64,000 bases of DNA, from positions 18,382,899 through 18,446,898 of the forward strand of contig NC_084678.1 of NCBI RefSeq assembly GCF_028389875.1. The letters run 5' to 3'. Below, piece after piece: positions 1-8,694 of this stretch. The translations under genes and the position numbers were made by a program. Numbering within the stretch: position 1 is the first letter of the stretch; each line of letters opens with the position of its first letter. The stretch comes from Rhea pennata (Eukaryota; Chordata; Aves; Rheiformes; Rheidae). Under the pieces are notes generated by a model. That model was not told where the DNA came from and searched no databases. It saw nothing but the letters and a program-made list of their open reading frames with translations.

Positions 1-452
1 TTAAAGCACCTAGTATTTGCAGTGCTACTTATAAATTAATTTCACAGGTGCAAAAAAAAAATCCTGGTTAGGATCACTTATCTAACAAGCCTGTAAGTTC
101 TGTGATCAGTTTCTCTGAACCCATCAAGATAAGATATTTCTAAAATAAGGGCATGAAGTTTCAGTGAGTACTTTGTAGGGCTTACATGTTGAGCAATTTC
201 TTACAGAGGCTTATTAATACATTAAAATAAATTCAGAGAAAGACTGAGGTAGTAAGAGAAAACACTGCAGATGGTTCACACAACACTCAGAGCAAATAGA
301 AGGAAAATACATACCTAGTAAAAATGATTTTAGAGTAATGCTAGGCAGGTTTCACACAATGATCTTTCTAGAGTGCTTTAAAACAAAAGCACTCTTTTTC
401 TACCAGAATACATGCTAGGGTCAGTAGGAAAGCATGGATCAGTTTTCCTTAC

Positions 453-560
453 CTAATCTATACCCTTTAAAAAGGCGACCCTTCTCACCGTCCAGAGCGG
501 CCTGGACGTCTTCTAGACGTTCATACTGGACGAACCCATAGCCATGGAACATGCTGAGGG
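453..560 (-). CDS. NCOA5: NCOA5-position gene, second coding exon (second half of RRM)
   Basis: This 108-nt exon lies between a TTTTTCCAG acceptor (AG at 562-561) and the donor GTAAGG (452-451). With the single base carried from the previous exon it reads ALSMFHGYGFVQYE, the RNP1 strand, followed by a helix RLEDVQAALDGEKG and the last strand RLFKGYRL. The loop between beta2 and beta3 is very short, as in hnRNP C and RALY. The exon ends in phase 1. Further exons would lie left of base 1. Confidence 0.78.
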
Positions 561-3500
561 CTGGAAAAATTAACAGTAGGGCAAGACCAGTTACAACTAA
601 GGGACAGTACTACTATTCCACACAGGTCATTATATAACCCCATTAGATGGAACAAGCAAAGGGGCATTATGCAGAAACATCTACTCAAGTTCCTTGGGAA
701 AAACAATCTACTAAGAACAAAATGCAAAGTTTGAAGAATTTCAAATATTACACAATATTACAAGATAGGTCAACTTCCTTCTGACAAGACAGTGACCAAA
801 AAAAACTATGAAGTGACCAAAATTTGGTTAAGAGATTAAGAAGTCACTTGAAAGAACAGATTTGCTTGTTATAACACCACAGCTCAACCCCAAAGAATAA
901 AATATAGCTCATATATACATTAGGTTTCAGCTATACTGAAGGAATTAGTTTCAGAGAAAACATAGATAGGGAAAGTTATCTTTAAAAGGTCACTTTTGGG
1001 GGGAAGTATTAGTCCTCTCAACACCATCAGACAGTGTTTGACAGGCATGAATGTTATAATTCCAACTGAATTCCCAGCCACAAAAAGGCATAATATAAAA
1101 TACTAACCCCTTATTTTGCCATATTTTGAAAATATCTCTTCCATTTCTTCACGAGTCATGTGGTCTGTGGGCAAATTACCGACAAAAAGTCTTCTCTCTA
1201 AATCCTGTGGATTGGTGCTGTTAGTGAAGTCGCTCTGTTTGATGCTATTGCTCTTGCGTCCTCGAGCCATTTTGCTTTCGTTCCAAATCCAACTCTTCGC
1301 AAAAAAGAAAAATGGCCATGCATATCATTTCAACCCATGACATTAAAATTAAACTGGAACAAAATTAAAATTAACAGCTTTGCAGACTAGAAGCCAACTG
1401 GGTCTGCTTGATGCAAGCTTCACTCCAGAGGAATCTTTATACAAAGAATACGGAAATCTGGCAAAAGTGTACACTGCACCATTTTGGTTCAGCTTTTCTG
1501 TATTGTTGAAAGGTAATAAACCTAGTCTATTTTGAAAATACTTTAATGGTTTAACTCCAAACTGAAATGCAATTTATTTATTTTTAAACTAAAGCACCTT
1601 AGTTCAAGCTTTTCAGTATATCCATTATTGTCATATCTATTCCCTCAGTTCACTGGTAAGAAGTGTTGAAATTTATGTAATATTTTAATAAGCAGAAAGG
1701 AAACAGTCATCTTAACAGCACATAATGGGACCCAAAATATTTCAGTATAGGTTTTGAATGAGATAAAGAAGCATTTTCTAAAGGCTCTGAAGTGACCATA
1801 CTTGGATCACTTCACCAGATGTGAAGTCTTAGCTTTATAGTACCAGAAAACAGTTTCTCATTCACACCAATACTAAACAGCATATCTTTGTGCCCATCAA
1901 GATGTCAACTCCTACTGAAGTCGGGTCCACAGCTGTGAATTTAGCCACACCTACAAATTCAGTACTGCTAACTCATTTCTACTAGTACAATGAAAGTAGA
2001 ACTTTGTTAACCTATACTATTGCAGACAAAGCTGCAGCAGTCAGCAACATTCACTGCATAAACTTACTGACATAGTCATAGCTAAAATACTCAGCTAAAA
2101 TACTTCATGCTTTAAAAAGACACTATAAGATAAAACTTAGAAAAAATTAAAAAAATTTGCAAGGTGAACTTGCAAGACTGAAAGCTATTTAATACAATAA
2201 AATCATCACCCCTTCTAAACATTCATCTACAGCACTGAAGGGTTGGGATTTTCTGTTTATAGGGATAGACATAACCTGAAAAAAAGTTCATGAAATTAAG
2301 TACATCAATAAGCACTTTTATTGTTAATCATGAGAAATCCTACAACCAGCATGCATGTTCCCTAACAAACTATGCTGACTACAATTTAAAAGAAGCTTCT
2401 AAACAAGCATATCAAGCTTCCTAAATTATATGATGATTTTACATAGGTATTTCTACAACACTAATTAGTACAAGAAATAAAACACTGAAGGATGTGAAAT
2501 AAAGGTCATCAACTCGATATTCCTATCACTTTTCTCCTTCTTTTAGGAAGCCCTATGGAGAAGCAGGAGAGAGAATGCCTCCCAATCTAATCATCATCTT
2601 AAAGTGAACTGAATTGCTAAAACAGGGCAGAGGTTAAAACAAACAGATCTTATACCATAGTTGCTTCAACATCTTCCTGTAAGGCAAGTTTATTCTCCCC
2701 CACTCCTCCCACTATTTTTATCTTCCCTATCAGAAGTTTCAAATCTTGACCCTTTTTTCTTTACAGGGGCACTAGACTTCTATTCTGCTATTAGAATTTA
2801 AGTTCCCATGAGTGGAGCAGAAAATAGTTTTCATGTAAGTTAGAAGAGACCTCCAGAGGTCATCTAGTCCGATTCCTGCTCTAAGCAGGACTAACTTCTA
2901 AGTTGGCTGCTCAGGACCTTGCCCAACTGAGCTCAGACTGTTTTCAAGGATGGAAATTCCACAGCCCCTGTGAGCACCTGGTCACACAATATCACCCACA
3001 TTTGCAATCCTGAAATACCATATCTGCTCCAGCCATCATCAACAAGATCTGCAACACCTGTTGGCAGGACATTTTAATTCAGCATCAAAAGCAGTAAGAA
3101 ATTCTCTGATCTTTTTCTTGTGGGGTGGGAATGGAAAGAGGTCACTGACAGAAGAGAACAAGAACTTTTTATACACTAAAAAGCTGGAATATCTTCCGAC
3201 TTTCAGGTGGCTTAGAAAATAAAACATCAAATTCCAAACAGTAATCCACAGTGAATTAGAGAGGTTTTCCATGAGAGTATTTACTGCTGCTCACCATTTT
3301 CCACTCAGTAGAACACATGGTTAAGGGCCATTTAATAATCATCCCACCAGAGGAAGTGAACGCCACCCCAGATTTAGGCATGCTACACCAGGCAAGATAA
3401 TACCTTCATTAGCAAGTCTCTTTCTAAGAACTTAGTTAAAGAAGCTGAAGATATAACTAGACAGCTTAAAGGGGGTGATACCTCAGGGCAGAAAAGAGCC

Positions 3501-4260
3501 ACCAAATTTGGAAGGTTACTAAACAGCTAACATCAGCTCATCTGCCAGTAAACACACGACAAGTTAACTGAAATCATCTCTCTCTCTAGAACTGTAATTT
3601 TAAAGAGAAAATTTTATTTTACTAAGAGTGCTACAACTTCACAAAACAAGATACAGCAGGACACCGAAACCGATTTGGCGCAACTGAAACATCACACGCG
3701 AGTCTGCAAGAAGTTCCCGGGCAAGTAAAAAAAGATAATAAGTAAGTAAATAAATAGAAAGAAGACTTAGAACAGCGACCCCAGGGCGGGAAACGCGGCA
3801 CCGCCGAGAGCAGCCTCCACCTCGCACCGGCGGCGCTCACAGCACCCGCGGCCAGGCCCGGCAGGCGGCGTGCGGCCCTGCCCGGGGCCGCCCCAGGCGG
3901 CGCGGCGCGGCGCGGCGCGGGCCGCCCCGCCCCCCGCGGCCGCAGCGCCTCCGCGGCGACAGCAGAGCCGCCGCCCGGGCCCGGCGGCGCCCGGCAGAGG
4001 CGGCGGCGCCGAAAGGACGCGGACGCTCCGCCAGGTTTGTGGTACGTCTTTATTCGAGCACCCCGCGCCCCTCGCGAGGCCGCGCCCGCCCCGGCGGCCC
4101 CGCCGCCGCCGCGCACTTACCGCCGCGCCGGGCCCGCGCCGCCGCCCGCCGCCGCCCGCCAGGACAAAGGCGCCAACCGCCGCTGCCGCGCGGCGCTGTC
4201 GCAAGGGACGGGAGGAAACGCCGCCGCCGGAAGGGCGCCGCCCCGCGCTTTACGGCGCGG
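453..4260 (-). CDS. NCOA5: NCOA5-position gene, 5' part (partial; RRM-encoding exons)
   Basis: Gene-level entry for the minus-strand gene at the left end. Seen: a non-coding first exon ending with a consensus donor GTAAGT (exon edge 4121), a start-codon exon (1108-1293) and a second coding exon (453-560). The coding exons join in phase 1 and give a 90-residue N-terminus carrying a complete RRM, with RNP2 LFVGNLP and RNP1 GYGFVQYE. The name rests on synteny: the gene runs head to head with CD40, as NCOA5 does in mammals. NCOA5 is known as a nuclear receptor coactivator with an anticodon-binding-like domain, which would lie in exons beyond base 1. The human protein as I remember it does not start with this RRM, so the gene could instead be an hnRNP-C/RALY-like gene or a longer NCOA5 form. 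I am confident of the exons and less so of the symbol. Confidence 0.7.
561..1107 (-). other. Intron between the two RRM exons
   Basis: AT-rich, with GT-AG borders on the minus strand. It holds a pyrimidine tract before the acceptor of the 453-560 exon and nothing else recognisable. Confidence 0.6.
1108..1293 (-). CDS. NCOA5: NCOA5-position gene, start-codon exon (first half of RRM)
   Basis: The coding part runs from the ATG at 1270-1268 down to 1108 (163 nt, 54 codons plus one base). The peptide begins MARGRKSNSIKQSDF and reaches the RRM beta1 strand RRLFVGNLP and helix EEMEEIFSKYGKI. The acceptor is a TTTTTCTTTTTTGCGAAGAG tract on the minus strand, placing the exon edge near 1293 with about 23 nt of 5'UTR. 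The donor is GGG|GTTAGT at 1107. The start sits in AAAATGG, which has a purine at -3 and G at +4, a strong Kozak context. A longer open frame on the plus strand over the same bases is a shadow. Confidence 0.8.
1294..4120 (-). other. First intron of the NCOA5-position gene
   Basis: AT-rich from 1294 to about 3770, then entering the CpG island. The only recognisable content is a CR1 fragment at about 2836-2995. Short open frames here show no coding character. Confidence 0.55.
2836..2995 (-). mobile_element. CR1 LINE 3'-end fragment
   Basis: The plus strand reads in the characteristic antisense CR1 tail order: GAAGAGACCTCCAGAGGTCA, TCTAGTCCGATTCCTGCTC, then GGATGGAAATTCCACAGCC and CTGTGAGCACCTGGTCACA. 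The copy is old, having diverged from the usual consensus, and is truncated like most CR1 copies. It shows that the genome is a sauropsid one. Confidence 0.75.
4121..4260 (-). promoter_or_regulatory. NCOA5: NCOA5-position gene, non-coding first exon (5'UTR) and start region
   Basis: On the minus strand the sequence GCGGCG|GTAAGTGC gives a perfect splice donor with the exon edge at 4121. It lies inside a dense CpG island about 2.8 kb upstream of the start-codon exon. The upper edge (transcription start) cannot be fixed; I place it near 4260. An E-box CACGTG is at 4267-4272. No TATA box was seen, as expected for a CpG-island housekeeping promoter. Confidence 0.5.
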
Positions 4261-4314
4261 CGCGCTCACGTGCCGCCGCACGGCTCCCGGCACGCCCCGC
4301 GGCCGCGCCGCCGC

Positions 4315-4511
4315 GAGGCCTCACGGGAGCTGCAGTCCCGCGGCTGCCGCCGCGAGGCCTCACGGGAGCTGCAGTCCCGCGGCTGCCGCCGCCGCCGCGA
4401 GGCCTCACGGGAGCTGCAGTCCCGCGGCTGCCGCCGCGAGGCCTCACGGGAGCTGCAGTCCCGCGGCTGCCGCCGCCGCCGCGAGGCCTCACGGGAGCTG
4501 CAGTCCCGCGG
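4315..4511 (-). promoter_or_regulatory. Five tandem ZNF143/THAP11-like promoter motifs
   Basis: A 29-bp core repeats five times, starting at 4315, 4354, 4399, 4438 and 4483, so spacings alternate 39, 45, 39, 45 bp. Read on the minus strand (the NCOA5 sense strand) the core contains GGACTGCAGCTCCCGTGAGG. This resembles the ZNF143/THAP11 site ACTACAACTCCCAGAATGC, followed by GCCTCGCGG as in many housekeeping promoters. The copies lie within about 250 bp upstream of the first exon. Binding is inferred from similarity only; the array could also be a plain minisatellite. Confidence 0.5.
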
Positions 4512-5120
4512 CCGCCGCCGCCGCCGCCGCCGGGGGGCGCGCGAGACCCTCGGCGGAGGCGGCGGCGGCGCCGTGTCGCCGCCTGCGCCCCCCTGCGCCC
4601 ATCGGGCCGGTGCGAGGCGTCTCCGCGCCCCCTCCGGGTGGCCGTGGGGTGCCCCGCGCCCCGGCCCCACGTCCCGGAGCCCCGTCAGGGTGGCCGTGGG
4701 GAGCCCCGCGCCCCGGAGCCCCGCGCAGGGCGTCCCGCATCCCCGTGCCCTGCCCGCGCCGGGCCGCGGGGCCGGGCGGGTCCCCGCGCGGCCGCCACGG
4801 GCCGCCGGGGCACCGCACCGGGCGCCGGCCCTGCCCGGGCGCCGGCGCCGTGTCCCCCGGGGCCGAGGTGCCTCCCCGGCGCCCGGGGCGTGTGGGGGCT
4901 TCCCGGGCCGGTCTCCGAGCGCCGGACCCAGAAATCCCCTCCCCACCTTTGCAGCCGCTCCGTGCCCCGAGACTCCCCGGGGGCCGCGCAGGCTTTCCCG
5001 CCCCTCAGTTTTGGGAAGTGACGCCGGAGCGGGGAATCCAGAGCGCGCGGTTCCCGCAGCCCGGCCGCCCCGCCGCCGGCCGCCCCCGCCGCAGCGACAG
5101 CTCTGGCGTGCGGCCGGTGC

Positions 5121-6000
5121 CTCATCAGGACCCCGCGCTGCCCCTCACCGGGACCCACACACTGCCCCTCACCACGACCCCGCGCTGCCCCTCACCGGGA
5201 CCCACACACTGCCCCTCACCGGGACCCCGCGCTGCCCCTCACCGGGACCCACACGCTGCCCCTCACCAGGACCCCGCGCTGCCCCTCACCGGGACCCACA
5301 CACTGCCCCTCACCGGGACCCCGCGCTGCCCCTCACCAGGACCCACACGCTGCCCCTCACCAGGACCCCACGCTGCCCCTCACCGGGACCCACACGCTGC
5401 CCCTCACCGGGACCCTGCGCTGCCCCTCACCGGGACCCACACGCTGCCCCTCACCGGGACCCTGCGCTGCCCCTCACCGGGACCCCGCGCTGCCCCTCGC
5501 CGGGACCCACACACTGCCCCTCACTGGGACCCTGCGCTGCCCCTCACCAGGACCCACACTCTGCCCAGCACCAGCCCCCACGTGCTGCCCCTCACCAGCC
5601 TCCCGGTGCTGCCCCTGCACACTGCCCCTTGCCAGCCCCTACATGCTGCCCCTCATCAGGACCTATGCGCTGCCCCTCGCCAGGACCCATGTGCTGCCCC
5701 TCACTGGCCCCCAGGTGCTGCCCCTCACCAGGACCCATGCACTGCCCCTTGCTGGCCCCCACATGCTGCCCATTGCCAGGACCCACGTGCTGCCCCTCAC
5801 TGGCCCACGTGCTGCCCCTCAACAGCCCCTATGCGCTGCCCCTTGCCAGGATCCCCGTGCAGCCCCTTGCCAGCCCTGACACGCTGCCCATCAACAGCCC
5901 CCAAGCCCTGCCCCTCGCCAGTCCCCACATGCTGCCCATCACCAGGACCCACAAGCTGCCTCTCGCCAGCCCCTGTGCACTGCCCCTCGCCAGCCTCAGC
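5121..6000. repeat. 24-bp minisatellite (about 36 units)
   Basis: The unit is approximately GACCCACACGCTGCCCCTCACCGG, regular from 5121 to about 5570 and increasingly diverged to about 6000. The period is a multiple of three, so several frames stay open and give false long proline-rich proteins. Confidence 0.9.
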
Positions 6001-6129
6001 GTTAGCCTCAGCATGCGGGACCATCGTGCCCGGCAGCAAGAGCTCTGGTGCGGTTGTGCTGCTCAGCGAGGACCCAGACAGAATGAGCGGTGGCAGGGAC
6101 AGCGGGCTGCAGCGTGGGCACGGTGCAGG

Positions 6130-6560
6130 ATCCTCACAGGGTGACTGCAGGGGTTGCAGCACGGTGCAGGGTCCACACAGCATGACCGTGGTGGGACGGG
6201 ACGTGCCCGCAGTGCAGCAGTGGAATGGGACATGGCTGGGACTGGGGATGGGATGGGATGGGATGAGCCTGCAGTGTGGCAACGGGGCAGGACGTGGCTG
6301 CAGCACTGCAACGGGATGTGATGTGGCTGCAGTGCAGCTGTAGGACTGGATGTGGCTGTGGCCTGGCTGTGGGACGGGACATGGTGCCAGCGTGGCTGTG
6401 GGACGGGACATGGTGCAGCGTGGCTGTGAGACGGGACAAGCCCGTGGCCTGGTGGTGGGATGAGACTTGGCTGCAGCGTGGCTGTGGGACGGGACATGGT
6501 GCAGCGTGGCTGTGGGACAGAATGTGGCTGCAGTGCAGCTGGGGGGTGGCTCTGTGGGGC
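6130..6560. repeat. Degenerate G-rich tandem repeat
   Basis: Variations on GTGGCTGCAGCGTGGCTGTG and GGACGGGACATGGTGCAGC repeat through the stretch with irregular period. No gene seen. The bases from 6560 to 7600 carry no recognisable coding feature. Confidence 0.7.
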
Positions 6561-7603
6561 TGCACATGGGATGCAGAGGGATTCTGAGAAAGCCCCTTTC
6601 CTGCCAGCCACACACCATAAACTGGAAACAGGAAGCCTGGGGAATTCTGCGAAGCCAGGAGAGGTGCCTGGAAGCTCCCTGGGGATGGCTCTGGGGACGC
6701 CCCGGCAGGGCAGAGCCGAGGGCCAGCCAGCAGCAGCACCAGGCCCTGCAGCGCTGCTGCCTCTTCCATGTTCGGGGCTGATGTATTTCTGGGGACTCTG
6801 TACAGATGCTGCCCTTGTGCGGAGGGGTGGGGGGCTCCCAGCCCACAGACCTGGATTACCCTTGGGAAACTGAAGTGAAACCTTGAGCTTCTGCTTCCAG
6901 AGTGAGATAGCTGGGCCAGCACAAACACCTTTCTGCGCACGTGGTCCCAGGTGAGTCCAGCCCTCGCCGTGCGCCCGGGGAGGCACCGGCGGCGCGGCAG
7001 GGACACGGCACGGGCAGGGAGCCAGTCACGCAGCCAGTCCCCTGGCACTCGCACAGAGCCACCGTGCGAGGACACGGTGGCTCCAGCCCCCAGCAGCAGG
7101 TGATGGGCTCTGGGGCGGGCGCACGCCTGCCGCGCGTCGGCCACGCAGCTCGCTGCCGGGGCCGTGCTGGTAGCACGTGCGCGCCCCGGCGCGTGGGGCC
7201 ATCCAGGCCCGGCGGGGTCTGTGCCGCGGGGTTCCCCTGCCCGGGGACTCCCTGGCCGCTCTGCCGCAGCTCCACGCTGCCAATGGAGTCCGGCAGCGGG
7301 TGCCCGGCTGTGGTGCTGCTCGCTGAGCCACGACCAGGGCTGCAGGCAGGGGCACTCCCGGCCCGGCAGGGTGGCACCCACCGGATGCTGGGGTGGGCAG
7401 AAGCATGAGAGCGGCGCCGTGCAGGAGGGCTCCCGACAGCCTGGAGTGACGGACTCTGGGGAGCTGCTCTTGCTGCCCCTGGCAAAGACCCTGGGGAACA
7501 GACCCATGCTGGGGTGTACAGCCCTCGCCCTCTGCTCTCCGCCGTATATCTCCCTGGGCAAACTAGCATCTCGAGGAGTCAGGGTGAGCCTGGTGAGGAA
7601 CCT

Positions 7604-8330
7604 GCGGGTCCAGGGCTTGTGGCCGCCAGGAGCATCCCAAGGAGTTGGGGCGTGTGAGCCCAGGGAGCATCCCGAGGAGTTGGGGTTCATGTGCCCCAGG
7701 AGCATCCCGAGGGGCCAGGGCTTGTGGTCCCTGGGAGCATCCTGTGGGTCAGGGCTCGTGGTCCCCAGGAGTATCCCGAGGGCTGGGACTCGTGGCCCCT
7801 GGGAGCATCCCGAGGGGCCGGGCCTCGTGGTCCCCAGGAGTATCCTGAGGGTCAGGACTCGTGGCCCCTGGGAGCATCCCGAGGGGCCGGGCCTCGTGGT
7901 CCCCAGGAGTATCCCGAGGGTTGGGACTCGTGGCCCCTGGGAGCATCCCGAGGGGCCGGGCCTCGTGGTCCCCAGGAGTATCCCGAGGGTCGGGACTCGT
8001 GGCCCCTGGGAGCATCCCGAGGGGCCGGGCCTCGTGGTCCCCAGGAGTATCCTGAGGGTCAGGACTCGTGGCCCCTGGGAGCATCCCGAGAGGCCGGGCC
8101 TCGTGGTCCCCAGGAGTATCCCGAGGGTTGGGACTCGTGGTCCCTGGGAGCATCCCGAGGGGCCGGGGCTCGTGGTCCCCAGGAGTATCCCGAGGGTTGG
8201 GACTCGTGGCCCCTGGGAGCATCCCGAGGGGCCAGGCCTCGTGGTCCCCAGGAGTATCCCGAGGGTCGGGACTCGTGGTCCCTGGGAGCATCCCGAGGGG
8301 CCGGGCCTCGTGGTCCCCAGGAGCCCCCAG
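7604..8330. repeat. 69-bp minisatellite upstream of CD40
   Basis: About ten units with a 69-bp period: the word GGACTCGTGG recurs at about 7786, 7855, 7924 and 7993. Each unit consists of two related half-units, one with GAGCATCCCGAGGGGCCGGG and one with AGGAGTATCCCGAGGGTTGG. It ends about 320 bp before the CD40 start codon. The period is divisible by three, which accounts for the long open frames across it. Confidence 0.9.
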
Positions 8331-8592
8331 CGAGGCAGCAAGAGCTGCGCGCTCCATGTGGCACCGATCCCGGCGGCCCTGGTGAGACGGTGCCGCGCGT
8401 CCTGTGAGCGCGCCCACCCGCGGAGTGGGGGCGGCTGCGGCCCCTCGACGGCCCGCGCGGGGAAGTCCCGAGGGGAGCGGCCGCTGCCTGAGCACGCCCG
8501 CCGCTGCGAGCCCGGCTGCTCTGAGCCGAGCATGGGCGGCCCCACGTCCCCTTCCTGGGCGGAAACGGGCCGCGGCGTTATTACGGACTGCC

Positions 8593-8594
<2 letters not shown>

Positions 8595-8629
<35 letters not shown>
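8595..8629 (+). repeat. (GCC)n triplet tract in the CD40 5'UTR
   Basis: About eleven to twelve GCC triplets run uninterrupted, 17 bp before the CD40 ATG. It is probably transcribed and length-polymorphic, and it reads as poly-alanine or poly-proline in false frames. Confidence 0.85.
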
Positions 8630-8646
8630 TGCGGACGCTGCGCACC

Positions 8647-8694
8647 ATGAAGCTGCTCCGGCTCCTCGGGCTCCTCTGCGCGCTGCTCTGGGGC
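8647..8694 (+). CDS. CD40: CD40 exon 1: signal peptide
   Basis: This 48-nt coding part runs from ATG (context CACCATGA, A at -3) to a perfect GTAAGT donor at 8695. It encodes the leucine-rich leader MKLLRLLGLLCALLWG and ends in phase 0. Confidence 0.93.

Larger units (their letters stand above)
3778..5115. promoter_or_regulatory. CpG island over the NCOA5 first exon
   Basis: About 1.3 kb of extremely CG-rich sequence full of CpG, GCCGCC runs and GGGGC boxes, starting abruptly after the AT-rich intron. It includes the non-coding first exon, an E-box and the five-copy motif array. Long open frames of 109 to 768 codons in several frames and on both strands are by-products of a stop-poor GC composition and of repeats whose unit length is a multiple of three. 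Confidence 0.75.

Noticed and set aside
453-1293. Gene is RALY or HNRNPC
   Set aside because: The RRM type is similar, but the sequence differs from both N-termini and the head-to-head position with CD40 fits NCOA5. Kept only as an alternative.
1116-1340. 74-codon plus-strand frame
   Set aside because: Antisense shadow of the NCOA5-position start-codon exon, which has the RRM motifs.
4037-6343. Open frames of 701 and 768 codons on the plus strand
   Set aside because: They run through the five-copy motif array and the 24-bp minisatellite. Period 24 and stop-poor GC-rich sequence keep several frames open at once; no domain and no splice-supported structure.
8459-8469. NF-kB site GGGGAAGTCCC as a firm call
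   Set aside because: One position off the standard GGGRNWYYCC in either alignment, so it is only mentioned within the promoter entry.
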